DNA of 64,000 nt from Mesobacillus jeotgali (lineage in GTDB: Bacteria; Bacillota; Bacilli; Bacillales; Cytobacillaceae). A program made the translations under genes and the position numbers. Shown here piece by piece: positions 25,177-33,378 of this stretch. The stretch's first letter is position 1. The number at the start of each line of letters is the position of its first letter. The notes beneath the pieces are model-generated. The model did no database searches and was not told the origin of the DNA. It saw nothing but the letters and a program-made list of their open reading frames with translations. The stretch covers positions 620,001-684,000 of the forward strand of contig NZ_FVZC01000008.1 of the NCBI RefSeq assembly GCF_900166585.1. Reading direction: 5' to 3'.

Positions 25177-25806
25177 ACAACCATCCACTCCGCATGACAT
25201 CCCTTCATCCGGGTCATCCATTTGTGAAAGGATGATTTGCTCCAATGCCTTTTTTGACCTCATCCCTGGAACCACCCGGTCTCCGACAATGAAAGTTGGA
25301 ACGGCAGTGATGTCCACCTCATTATAAGCATGGTTCAAAGCTTGTTGATGTGCTTTTTTATACTGCCTTGTTTCCAGCGCATGGCGATATTTATCCTGAT
25401 CAAGACCAACTTCACCAGCAAGCAATGTTAAAACCTCGACATCCCCGATATCTAACCCTCTCTGGAAAAATGCCCTGAGCATATGGTCATTGTACTCATT
25501 TCCTTTTCCTTTTTCCTTCGCAAACTGGTAGCCCTCAAATGCAAGATGCGTATATGGCTGGGGAGACACATCCGGAAGGACAATCTCTACTCCCATCCGC
25601 TCGGCCATAGGATAAACCGATTGCTCCCAAGTGCTTTGCAAATAATGTTCTTCAGGCTTCAGCGTTTTGTTTGGATATGGCCTTAATTCAAAAGGCATCC
25701 ATTCCAACTCGACATCCTTCCCCTTAATGGCTTCCTTCAGCGGAAACTCCGCCAAAAAGCAAAACGGTCAAACATAATCAGAATATATTTTGATTTTGAG
25801 TGTCAT
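25174..25806 (-). CDS. FrnE/DsbA-family oxidoreductase with in-frame TGA at the active-site Cys (candidate selenoprotein, UPFC)
   Basis: Reading from ATG 25806 (AAGGAGG 5 bases before) gives MTLKIKIYSDYV, then TGA (25770-25768), then PFCFLAEFPLKEAI in the same frame to a stop at 25174; 210 codons including TGA. The family start is normally SDYVCPFC or SDxVCPWC, so TGA replaces exactly the first Cys of the CxxC redox motif. The remaining domain is intact: an inserted helical region with YTHLAFEGYQFAKE, the cis-Pro loop TAVPTFIVGDRVVPG, and a C-terminal CGVDGC. It is very likely a thiol-disulfide oxidoreductase with Sec in place of Cys. Ordinary gene calling would start at 25755 and lose the active site. 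An alternative is a nonsense mutation. Confidence 0.85.
25740..25752 (-). promoter_or_regulatory. Candidate bacterial SECIS hairpin for the FrnE-like gene
   Basis: On the minus strand GCGGA-GTT-TCCGC forms a 5-bp stem with a loop that begins with G. The loop G is 21 bases after the TGA, within the roughly 16-37 base window of bacterial SECIS elements. The stem is short, so this is supportive rather than decisive. Confidence 0.55.
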
Positions 25807-26024
25807 GATTTCCTCCTTAAAAATAGTAACGATAATAGGTTTCGTTTGAATTTTACCTTTATGCACCAAGGTTAAACTTGAAGTGAACATTTCATTGCTA
25901 AAAATCAGGCTAAACCATATGATGGAAATATCATACTTCAAAGGGGATAGAATATTGCGTACATATAAATTGGTTTTTTCATATGAAGAGGTGAAATTTT
26001 TATAAAAGAATGGGAGACTAAAAA

Positions 26025-26567
26025 ATGACAACAAATCTTTTTCGCGGAAAAAACTTAAAGCTAACAGCAAAAAAAGAAGGGGATATAGAAATCATCGCTT
26101 CCTGGGATGAAGATCCCGAGTACTTGAGAAATGTGGACACTGATATTGCAGTACCCCGTCCGGCTGAGCATTTTGAAGGTGAGGGTGATCCTCGGTCAAA
26201 TAGCTTCTACTTCCGCTTAAGGACAATTGAGGATGACAGATTAATCGGATTTATCGTCATCCACAGTATTGAATGGAATAACAGAGCAGGTATGCTTGCG
26301 ATGGGCATCGGCAATGCCAATGACCGTGGCAAAGGATATGGATCGGAGGCCTTGCAGCTTATCCTTCGTTACGCCTTCCATGAACTCAACCTGCATAGAG
26401 TGGGCCTGGATGTAATTGAGTACAATAAACGGGGAATACGTGCCTATGAAAAAGCCGGCTTTCAGGTCGAAGGCAGGATGAGGCAGGCTGTGCATAGAGA
26501 TGGCAAGATTTATGACCGAATTACGATGGGAATCCTGCGGTCAGAATGGGAGAAAAATCAACTATAG
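26025..26567 (+). CDS. GNAT-family N-acetyltransferase (RimJ/RimL-like)
   Basis: The protein has 180 residues. RLTAKKEGDIEIIASW-like opening, IGFIVIHSIEWNNRAGMLAMGIG, then the acetyl-CoA loop NDRGKGYGSEALQLILRYAF, HRVGLDVIEYNKRGIRAYEKAGF and a closing strand (GRMRQAVHRDGKIYD). The pattern matches the Acetyltransf_3 group, which includes ribosomal-protein and small-molecule acetylases. The substrate is unknown. The gene is a single transcription unit, with GGGAG before ATG 26025. Confidence 0.88.
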   Translation: MTTNLFRGKNLKLTAKKEGDIEIIASWDEDPEYLRNVDTDIAVPRPAEHFEGEGDPRSNSFYFRLRTIEDDRLIGFIVIHSIEWNNRAGMLAMGIGNANDRGKGYGSEALQLILRYAFHELNLHRVGLDVIEYNKRGIRAYEKAGFQVEGRMRQAVHRDGKIYDRITMGILRSEWEKNQL

Positions 26568-26848
26568 CTTTAAAAATAGTTAACAGAATCGCTATTGAGG
26601 TTCCGTTTTCGGGATAATTAGATATTGGCATTAGAAATGGCATGTGTATGGGCACACATCATTTTGCTAATTAAATAGGCCTTTTTTTCAGCTTATCAAT
26701 TAACCATATGCAGATATAACATGGCTGTCCAGTGGCGGGCGAAGCCAAAGATCCTGGAAAAAGAAAGGCACAGAAGACAAAAAAATTATACAGCTGAATA
26801 TTATTAGAGTACAGAAGAAAGCTATAGGTTAAAAAGGAGCCCTTACAT

Positions 26849-27313
26849 ATGTTTGGACTTATAGCTGCAATTATCCTTTTTAACTTAATTGCTTTTATGA
26901 CAAATAAGAGGCTGACAAAAAATCAAATTGTACATATCTGGATGTTTACAATTGCTTTCCAGGCTGTTGCAGAGACATTCATAGACTTTAAATACCTGGG
27001 CTACTGGTACTTCTATAAAGAAATAAATTGGGGAGTACTTCCGGCTCTAACGGTTTTGATTCCCCCCGTTAATATGATATTTCTGAATTTCTACCCGTTT
27101 GGACATCGTTTTTATAAACAACTACTATATATCGCTATATGGGTTTTAGCCATTACGGGTTATGAAGCGATCACCTTATTACCCGAACCATGGGGGTATT
27201 TTAACCATGGGTGGTGGAACCTGTGGTACTCGGCAATAGTTAACCCTTTCTTGCTGGGCATTGTCGCGCTTTATTATAAATGGATATGCAAAATTGAAAA
27301 GGGAATTTACTAG
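26849..27313 (+). CDS. CBO0543-family membrane protein
   Basis: The protein has 154 residues and four or five membrane segments (FGLIAAIILFNLIAFM, VLPALTVLIPPVNMIFLNFYP, LLYIAIWVLAITGYEAITLL, NPFLLGIVALYY). The polar signature TFIDFKYLGYWYFYKEINWG is shared with the protein at 8083-8538. GAGCCC/AAAAAGGAG precedes ATG 26849. The family has no known function. This copy lies outside the repeat-bounded array and has no adjacent repeat. Confidence 0.8.
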   Translation: MFGLIAAIILFNLIAFMTNKRLTKNQIVHIWMFTIAFQAVAETFIDFKYLGYWYFYKEINWGVLPALTVLIPPVNMIFLNFYPFGHRFYKQLLYIAIWVLAITGYEAITLLPEPWGYFNHGWWNLWYSAIVNPFLLGIVALYYKWICKIEKGIY

Positions 27314-27398
27314 GCATATCGATTAGCAAGGGTAAGGTAGGGAAAAGCTTCTGAAGAAAATTATTGAACTAAATGGAGCTTTTGCTGATAAAATAACA

Positions 27399-27427
27399 AA
27401 AAAACTCGCCTTTGTGGGCGAGTTTTC
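27399..27427. terminator. Bidirectional terminator between the CBO0543 gene and brnQ
   Basis: The stem AAAACTCGCC/GGGCGAGTTTT has A and T tracts on both sides. Confidence 0.85.
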
Positions 27428-27452
27428 TAATTATATGGGATTTGATCTGAGG

Positions 27453-28784
27453 TTACTCAGATGCCGGATTCAATTCTTTTGCAGATATAAACTTATCGAA
27501 TACCCATCCAGCGAGGCCGCCGATCAAAGCTGGCAGAAGCCAGCCCAGTCCTTCAGCATAAAGCGGAAGCGATTGAAGCAGGGCCATAAGTGCTTCTGAT
27601 TCAACGCCAAATGTTTTCAGTCCATCCACAACACTGACCATTCCAGCTGCCAGAACAGCTCCAACATAGACTCCTCGTGCACCTTTGAAAAAACGGTCCA
27701 GGAAGGAAAGGATGACAAGGACAATCGTTATTGGATAAAGCACAATCAATACTGGTACTGAGATAGAGATAATCTGGTTCAGGCCAAGGTTTGAAATCAA
27801 TAAGCTGACCAATGTCACGGCTAATGTGAAAGTTTTATAAGAAACGTTTGGTATCATCTTGTTGAAGAATTGACTAGTTGCCGCAACAAGACCCACAGCT
27901 GTTGTGAAACAGGCAAGCGTTACAATCAAACCCAAAAGCAGCATTCCCGGTACACCAAAAATCAACTCGGCAGCTGCCGTTAAAATTTCACCGCCATTTT
28001 CGAATTGGCTGCCTGAAGCCATTTTAGCTCCAAGCAATCCCACTGTTACATAGACAAAAGACAAACCGACCCCAGCAATGATGCCTGCCTTTAATGTTTC
28101 TCTTACAACCATCCTGCGCTCCAACGCTTTTTTCTGCTGGACAGCTCCAACTACTATAATTCCGAAGGCGAGTGCTGCGATCGTATCCATGGTTAGGTAC
28201 CCCTCCAGGAATCCGGTAGCAAACGGTGCATTCGTATACTTTGCTGAAACCTCTCCAAATGACCCCTCAAGCTTGAAAACGCTTCCGAGTACCAGCAGAA
28301 GAATCGCAGCCAGCATAACAGGCGTTAAAATACTTCCAATCCGTTCCACCATTTTTGACGGATTCAATGTCACCCAGTATACAAGAGCAAAAAACACAAC
28401 AGTGAACAATAAAAGAAACGCAGTATGTGAGCCGCCTTCTGCCAAAAATGGCTTAAGGGACATTTCAAAAGCAACGTTCGCACTTCTCGGGATTCCAAAG
28501 AATGGCCCAATCGACAGGTATACCGCTGCGCTGAAAACAACCGCAAAAACAGGATGTACCCTTGAACCAATTTCTTTAACACCATCCTTCGCCATTGAAA
28601 TGACAACGACAGTCAATAGAGGCAGGCCAACTCCAGTTACAATGAAACCAAGCATTGCAGGCCAAAAATTCGCTCCTGCTTCCTGCCCTAAAAATGGCGG
28701 GAAAATTAGATTCCCTGCTCCAAAAAACAATGCAAATAACATCAGACCGATTGTGAGTGTTTCTTTACCCTTTAAGCTTCCCAT
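27453..28784 (-). CDS. brnQ: Branched-chain amino acid transport protein BrnQ
   Basis: From ATG 28784 the protein has about 443 residues and 12 predicted membrane helices. Typical blocks are FALFFGAGNLIFPPFLGQEAG near the start, VTGVGLPLLTVVVISMA, IGPFFGIPRSANVAFEMS and LACFTTAVGLVAATSQFF. It carries Ile, Leu and Val into the cell with Na+ or H+. I chose ATG 28784 because AGGAGG sits 9 bases upstream; the in-frame start at 28817 lacks one. It is preceded on the same strand by a T-box leader, so transcription is expected to rise when the cognate branched-chain tRNA is uncharged. Confidence 0.95.
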   Translation of the reverse strand: MGSLKGKETLTIGLMLFALFFGAGNLIFPPFLGQEAGANFWPAMLGFIVTGVGLPLLTVVVISMAKDGVKEIGSRVHPVFAVVFSAAVYLSIGPFFGIPRSANVAFEMSLKPFLAEGGSHTAFLLLFTVVFFALVYWVTLNPSKMVERIGSILTPVMLAAILLLVLGSVFKLEGSFGEVSAKYTNAPFATGFLEGYLTMDTIAALAFGIIVVGAVQQKKALERRMVVRETLKAGIIAGVGLSFVYVTVGLLGAKMASGSQFENGGEILTAAAELIFGVPGMLLLGLIVTLACFTTAVGLVAATSQFFNKMIPNVSYKTFTLAVTLVSLLISNLGLNQIISISVPVLIVLYPITIVLVILSFLDRFFKGARGVYVGAVLAAGMVSVVDGLKTFGVESEALMALLQSLPLYAEGLGWLLPALIGGLAGWVFDKFISAKELNPASE

Positions 28785-28861
28785 CCTTAATCTCCTCCTA
28801 ATATAATGTTTTGGCACTGAGAGTATAGGAATTTCAGAACGGATTATTATATAATCAAAAA

Positions 28862-29115
28862 TAAAAACCCGCCCCCTAAAAACTAGGGACGAGTTATGCT
28901 CGCGTTACCACCCTGATTCCGCAAAAACATGCGGCCCTCATCAACGTACCATCATACGTGTTCCCTTTAACGGCGGACACCCGGCAAAAGCTTACTGCTG
29001 TTAAGGTTCAGCTAAGCATCTCAGAGATGATATCCCTCTATAACCTGAACACCGGCTTGCAGCTAATCACCGGCTCTCTTTGGATCAGTTCCATAAAGGA
29101 CGTGTTCTCGTCATC
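28862..29115 (-). promoter_or_regulatory. T-box riboswitch of brnQ
   Basis: The T-box core AGGGTGGTAACGCGAG (minus strand, 28914-28899) is followed by a terminator stem (CTCGTCCCTAG / TAGGGGGCGGG) with a T run. About 190 bases 5' of the T-box form the Stem I region, including GAGAGCCGG/CCGGTG complementary blocks. The layout is standard for T-box leaders. The specifier codon is probably within GGGATATCATCTC (an Ile ATC codon is present), but I cannot fix it without a fold. Confidence 0.92.
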
Positions 29116-29415
29116 GATTTTATTATTTTGAAATATATTTACTTGAACTATAATAATATTCAGATAATAAAATGTCAATACTATTTCCTAAGGAAAATTT
29201 TTTATTAAAAATTCGATCACCTAAAGGATTCCATTTAATGGACAAATTGCGGCCAGGTATGATTCGAAATGTATAAGAAGAGCTGTTACTAGACATTTTA
29301 GTGGGTGCCAAGCTCAGAAATCTCTATTAAAATCTTTGATAATAAAATATATTATTCATAATATGACAATCCGTATTAAAATTGGGATATATAAGTCAGA
29401 AAATGGAGAAATGCC

Positions 29416-30309
29416 ATGAATTTCAAAAAGCTCGATGCATTTATGATGGTTGTTGAAAAAAACAGTTTTTCAGAGGCGGCAGCTGCCCTGAAAAGTTCCC
29501 AGCCATCGGTTAGCTTGAAAATTAAGAGTCTCGAAGATGAACTGGGATTTGAATTGCTCGATAGAGGAGCGGCTGGTATCAGGCCAACATCTGCAGGGAT
29601 GCTGGTATATGGTGCGGCCAAGGACATTAAGAGCAGGTGGAAAATACTCGAAGATCATCTCAGTGAATTTCAGGGTACACTGACTGGCACCTTGTCCATT
29701 GGAGCGAGCACGATACCGGGAACCTATCTGCTTCCGGGCTGGATTAAGAAATTCCGCAGTCTGTATCCGAAGGTAGATGTAAAGATAAACATTGGTGACT
29801 CCAAAAAGGTGCTGGATCAGCTGCAGAATCATCAAATTGATGCCGCCATTATCGGGATGAAGGTTGACTCCCGCCTGCTGACAAGTAAGCCGATCGCCTC
29901 TGACTCACTTGTGTTGATCACACCTGAGGGGCATCCGCTAATTAATGCAAAATCACCTGATTTTACCCAAATCCAGCAATATGATTCCGTCCTTCGTGAA
30001 GAAGGATCAGGAACCAGGAAAATGATGGAGCATTATTTGATTGAAAAAGGTATGTCAGTCGATGACCTGAATGTTGCTGTTTCCATCGGAAGCACGGAAT
30101 CCGTCATCGCTGCAGTGGAAGCAGGACTTGGCATCAGCTTTGTTTCAAGGCTTGCGGCCATGCCCGCAGCAAAAGCTGGCCGCATTTCGATTATTAATAA
30201 CTTTGAACCCTACGAAAGGGAATTCTATCTTGTGTCACATTCAGATGCTGAAAACCGTCCGTTAATCAAGCAGTTCACCGAAGCGGTTATGGACTTTAGG
30301 ACAAAGTAA
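29416..30309 (+). CDS. LysR-family transcriptional regulator
   Basis: The protein has 297 residues. The N-terminal winged HTH (1-60) has FMMVVEKNSFSEAAAALKSSQPSVSLKIKSLEDELG. The C-terminal LysR_substrate domain has LSIGASTIPGTYLLPGWIKKF, a stretch I associate with LysR proteins linked to selenium metabolism in Firmicutes; that association is from memory. It also resembles CysL-type regulators of sulfur genes. The effector is unknown. It stands upstream of the moaD-like gene, with a 51-bp tandem array between. GGAG precedes ATG 29416. Confidence 0.88.
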   Translation: MNFKKLDAFMMVVEKNSFSEAAAALKSSQPSVSLKIKSLEDELGFELLDRGAAGIRPTSAGMLVYGAAKDIKSRWKILEDHLSEFQGTLTGTLSIGASTIPGTYLLPGWIKKFRSLYPKVDVKINIGDSKKVLDQLQNHQIDAAIIGMKVDSRLLTSKPIASDSLVLITPEGHPLINAKSPDFTQIQQYDSVLREEGSGTRKMMEHYLIEKGMSVDDLNVAVSIGSTESVIAAVEAGLGISFVSRLAAMPAAKAGRISIINNFEPYEREFYLVSHSDAENRPLIKQFTEAVMDFRTK

Positions 30310-30326
30310 GGGCGCGTGATCAGGAA

Positions 30327-30545
30327 TTTGTCCGAAGTGACCCCATGTTCAGGCAAAACCAAAGGTCCCACCCCGGGTTTTGTTCGAAGAGCCCCATGTT
30401 CAGACAAAACAAAGGTCCCACCCCGGGTTTTGTCCAAAGTGGCCCCATGTTCAGACAAAACAAAGGTCCCCGCTCTGGTTTTGTCCAAAGTGACCCCGTG
30501 TTCAGACAAAACAAAGGCCCAAATTAGAATATTTGTCCCAAATGG
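30327..30545. repeat. Tandem array, 51-bp unit, four copies
   Basis: TTCAGRCAAAAC recurs at 30348, 30399, 30450 and 30501, an exact 51-bp period. Each unit has TTTTGTCCAAAGTG, CCCCATGTTCAGACAAAAC and AAAGGTCCCACCCCGGG blocks. Because 51 is a multiple of 3, open frames with repeated peptides appear on both strands (for example around MFRQNKG); they lack SD sites and I regard them as incidental. Confidence 0.85.
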
Positions 30546-30621
30546 CATCCTGTCATGATAAATATAAAGACATCTTTAAATTTTCACATTATTATTAGAG
30601 TAGGAGAAAGGGGCGTTTGCG

Positions 30622-30894
30622 ATGCAGGTAAAGGTATTTGCTAATCTGAGGGAAATATGCGGAGGCGTGACAGTCGAGGTACTTCCTGATGGTGACCGGG
30701 TAATGGACGTTCTGGACAAGATGTGCGAAATGTTCCCGGATTTGCATGAGGAAATTTTTACAGAAGAGAAGAGGCTGAAGCCATTCGTCCATGTTTATAT
30801 TAATGGCCGCAATATTGTCCATGATCAGGAACTTGAAACGATCGTGAAAAACAGTGACCAATTTGCCTTGTTCCCACCTGTTGCTGGTGGCTGA
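30622..30894 (+). CDS. moaD: MoaD/ThiS-like sulfur carrier protein
   Basis: The protein has 90 residues with a ubiquitin-like fold: MQVKVFANLREICGG, VLPDGDRVMDVLDKMCEMFP, VHVYINGRNIV and the closing FALFPPVAGG. The C-terminal Gly-Gly is the site that an E1-like enzyme adenylates and thiocarboxylates. With AOR and a ThiF-type E1 nearby, a role in making the pterin cofactor for AOR is likely. GGAGAAAGGGG lies before ATG 30622. Divergent from typical housekeeping MoaD by its position next to AOR. Confidence 0.88.
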   Translation: MQVKVFANLREICGGVTVEVLPDGDRVMDVLDKMCEMFPDLHEEIFTEEKRLKPFVHVYINGRNIVHDQELETIVKNSDQFALFPPVAGG

Positions 30895-30895
30895 T

Positions 30896-31168
30896 ATGGT
30901 TGATAGAATACTAGAGTTCCGCGGAATTAACCGTGATCATCTTGGCATGTATTTTGAAGAACTGGGCGGCAGACTTGTGACGGAGTCCTTCCCGTACGTG
31001 TATGAGGGAGAACGATGGAGAGGGGAAATCTTGAGCGAAGACGAACTCGCTTTTACCAAAACGTTCATCGTCAATGCTGTACATATCCGTTTTGCGGCGA
31101 AAACCCTTGAGGAGCTTGAACGATTGATCAAAAATTACCGTTATAAAACAACCCGGGTAGGCGGGTAG
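30896..31168 (+). CDS. Small protein of unknown function ending in Gly-Gly, next to moaD
   Basis: Starting at ATG 30896, one base after the moaD stop, the protein has 90 residues: MVDRILEFRGINRDHLGMYFEELGG at the start, charged, with an IxFAAKTLEELERLIKNYRYK helix near the end and a terminal TTRVGG. I do not recognise the family. The Gly-Gly end resembles a sulfur-carrier or a substrate of E1-type conjugation, but no ubiquitin fold is obvious. Tight linkage with moaD and the AOR gene suggests a role in cofactor handling. The frame is open further upstream (30854), overlapping moaD, but this start is better placed. Confidence 0.7.
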   Translation: MVDRILEFRGINRDHLGMYFEELGGRLVTESFPYVYEGERWRGEILSEDELAFTKTFIVNAVHIRFAAKTLEELERLIKNYRYKTTRVGG

Positions 31169-31201
31169 GTTTCGGCATCTGATTGCCGGAACCTTTTTTT
31201 A
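31168..31201 (+). terminator. Terminator after the Gly-Gly-ending gene
   Basis: The stem GGTTTCGGCA/TGCCGGAACC (one mismatch) is followed by seven T. Confidence 0.85.
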
Positions 31202-31216
31202 TCTGAAAAAATGGAA

Positions 31217-31315
31217 GTGGTCGATATAATGCAAAAAGTGGTCGATATATCGTAAAATGTGGTCGATAAAATCAAAAATCCGCTTATATATTGCGAAAAG
31301 TGATCGATATATTTT
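31217..31315. repeat. Tandem array, about 21-bp unit
   Basis: GTGGTCGATA occurs at 31217, 31238 and 31259 (exact 21-bp period). A degenerate copy follows at about 31280, then GTGATCGATA at 31300. The units are separated by A-rich spacers. It lies between convergent genes, downstream of the terminator and just before the AOR terminator. Confidence 0.75.
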
Positions 31316-31353
31316 ATTTTTCGCCAATAAATAAAAACCACCCCATATCAAAA

Positions 31354-31384
31354 ACAAAAAACCAGGCAAATTCGCCTGGTTTCC
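31354..31384 (-). terminator. Terminator of the AOR gene
   Basis: The stem AACCAGGC/GCCTGGTT with a T tract on the minus strand. Confidence 0.85.
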
Positions 31385-31394
31385 TTCAAAACTG

Positions 31395-33236
31395 TTAAAC
31401 TTCTTCTGTAGCTGGAGCTGTTTCTTCACCGATGATGCCCAGTTCGCGAAGCTTTTCTTCGGTAACAACGCCGTCTTTCCAGCCGCGGACATTATAATAG
31501 TCTTCTAGCATGATATCCATACGGGAGACAAGTCCTTCACTGTTTCCAGAAGCACCTTCTTCAGTGAAGCGTTTTGGAAGGAAGTCATCCTCACGCTTGT
31601 TGAAGCCGGCAAGGTTATTGTAGTAACGCTCAAGATTGTAGATTCTTTCTCCTGCAAGCATGACATCATCCGCTGTCATTGGGATGCCTGTCATTGTGCT
31701 GTATTGCTCAGCATAGTGCTCAGCATTTTCAGAGAAAGAAGAGAATTTACAGATATTCATAGAGTCAGAGAATGAAAGCAGGTTCTGGAATACATTCAGA
31801 AGCTCAGCTTTCCCTTCTGCTACTGTACGGTCAGTTGGCTCTGGAATACCGGCGATTTCAGATGCGATTGTGTAGCCGCGAAGGTGGCAGGCACCACGGT
31901 TACTAGTCGCATAGCCAAGGCCGATTCCCTGGATTCCGCGTGGATCGTAAGCAGGGATGGATTGGCCTTTAACTGACATTGACAGTTCAGGTACTCCCCA
32001 TGCAGCTGTCGCGCGTGCAGGACCTTCAGCAAGGATGCCACCGAAGCCTTCACGGAACGCAATTTTTCGTGCGATCTCGATCATGCCGTCAGCATCGCCC
32101 CAGTCAAGCTTCTCTTCAACAATTCCTTTTTCATAGGCTTCCATTGTCACAGAGATGGCATGGCCAAGCTCGATTGTATCCATTCCATATTCGTTACAGA
32201 TATCGATTAAGTATGCAATCGCTTCAGAGTTGCTCAATCCGCTGTTTGCACCAAGCGCCCATGCAGATTCAAACTCAAAGCTTTCTACGCGAGTCTTATA
32301 TTTTCCTTCCTTGACTTCAACCTCGATCTTACAGCCGACCGGGCAAGCGTGGCATGTGTTGTTGGCAACGAGAATATGCTCGTTCACCCACTCGCCGGAA
32401 TGCTTTTCTGCTTCATCCCAGTGTGTCAGTTGAGAGTTGCGTGTTGGAAGCGCTCCCACTTCATTGATCAAGTTAGTAAGGACGTTTGTTCCATATACGG
32501 ACAAGCCGCCTTTGTTAGGAGCAGTCAGGCCGCCTTCAAGAATCGCTTTAACAGCTTTCTTGTTAGCCTGATTGTAATCATCTTTTTGAGCAGGCTCAGG
32601 CATGTTGCCCTTCTGTGCTGCCTTGATTACGATTGCTTTAAGCTTTTTATATCCTGCAACCGCACCAGTTCCGCCACGCCCAGCCGCACGGTCATGCTCG
32701 TTCATGAAACCGGCAAAACGTACGCCATTTTCACCAGCCTGGCCAATCGTCATAACGCTGAGGTTTTCTTCGCCATGAGCATCTTTCAAAGCCTGTACAG
32801 TCGCGCGCGTGCTCAATCCCCACAATTGAGAAGCGTCACGGATTTCTGCCTGGCCATCCTCGATATACAGGTAGACAGGCTTGTCGCTCTTGCCTTTGAA
32901 AATCACGTTGTCGATTCCAGCCCACTTCAGACGGGCAGCTGTCCAACCGCCCATATGAGAGTCAGTAACCGTGCCAGTAAGCGGTGACTTTGTTACGACA
33001 GCAAGACGTCCGCTCATTGAAGAACGAGAACCGGTGACAGGGCCAGTCATAATACATAGAATGTTTTCTTCTGATAGAGGCTCCACTTCTGGTCCGTTGT
33101 CCAGTACATACTTGACTCCAAGGCCGCGGCCGCCGATATATTTCCTTACATCTTCTTCATTGATGCCCCGGTAACCGACAGTGCCATTGGTTAAGTCAAC
33201 TATGACTTCTTTGTTTTTAAATCCCCCAAGATTCAT
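31395..33236 (-). CDS. aor: Aldehyde:ferredoxin oxidoreductase (tungsten/molybdenum bis-pterin enzyme)
   Basis: The protein has 613 residues, full length for the AOR family. The N-terminal pterin domain has YIGGRGLGVKYV, GPVTGSRSSMSGR and TDSHMGGWTAARLKWAG. AGRGGTGAVAG follows. The [4Fe-4S] ligands are CHACPVGC (about residues 297-304) and a later Cys in MNICKF. EFESAWALGANSG and GIGLGYATSNRGACHLRG are typical. It oxidises aldehydes to acids with ferredoxin as acceptor. A tungstate ABC transporter at 44.2-46.6 kb fits a tungsten enzyme. GAGGTGG precedes ATG 33236. It is divergent from the ThiF-type gene, with a palindrome between. Confidence 0.93.
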   Translation of the reverse strand: MNLGGFKNKEVIVDLTNGTVGYRGINEEDVRKYIGGRGLGVKYVLDNGPEVEPLSEENILCIMTGPVTGSRSSMSGRLAVVTKSPLTGTVTDSHMGGWTAARLKWAGIDNVIFKGKSDKPVYLYIEDGQAEIRDASQLWGLSTRATVQALKDAHGEENLSVMTIGQAGENGVRFAGFMNEHDRAAGRGGTGAVAGYKKLKAIVIKAAQKGNMPEPAQKDDYNQANKKAVKAILEGGLTAPNKGGLSVYGTNVLTNLINEVGALPTRNSQLTHWDEAEKHSGEWVNEHILVANNTCHACPVGCKIEVEVKEGKYKTRVESFEFESAWALGANSGLSNSEAIAYLIDICNEYGMDTIELGHAISVTMEAYEKGIVEEKLDWGDADGMIEIARKIAFREGFGGILAEGPARATAAWGVPELSMSVKGQSIPAYDPRGIQGIGLGYATSNRGACHLRGYTIASEIAGIPEPTDRTVAEGKAELLNVFQNLLSFSDSMNICKFSSFSENAEHYAEQYSTMTGIPMTADDVMLAGERIYNLERYYNNLAGFNKREDDFLPKRFTEEGASGNSEGLVSRMDIMLEDYYNVRGWKDGVVTEEKLRELGIIGEETAPATEEV

Positions 33237-33279
33237 CTTAACTAATCCACCTCTTTCACTTTTAATAGTAAAATATCCC

Positions 33280-33299
33280 TAAGAGGGTAAACCCTCTTA
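33280..33299. promoter_or_regulatory. Candidate operator between aor and the ThiF-type gene
   Basis: An 8-bp perfect inverted repeat TAAGAGGG-TAAA-CCCTCTTA lies 44 bases from the aor start and 80 bases from the divergent gene. It has no T run, so it is not a terminator. It could serve both promoters. Confidence 0.5.
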
Positions 33300-33378
33300 A
33301 TATTTAGTATAGTGAAAATTTTCTCTAAAAAAAAGCTTTATTTAAAGATATAATTTAAATAGAAGTGAGGGGATTACC

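Noticed and set aside
30225..30558. Short frames on both strands over the 51-bp array
   Set aside because: They only translate the repeat in several frames and have no SD.
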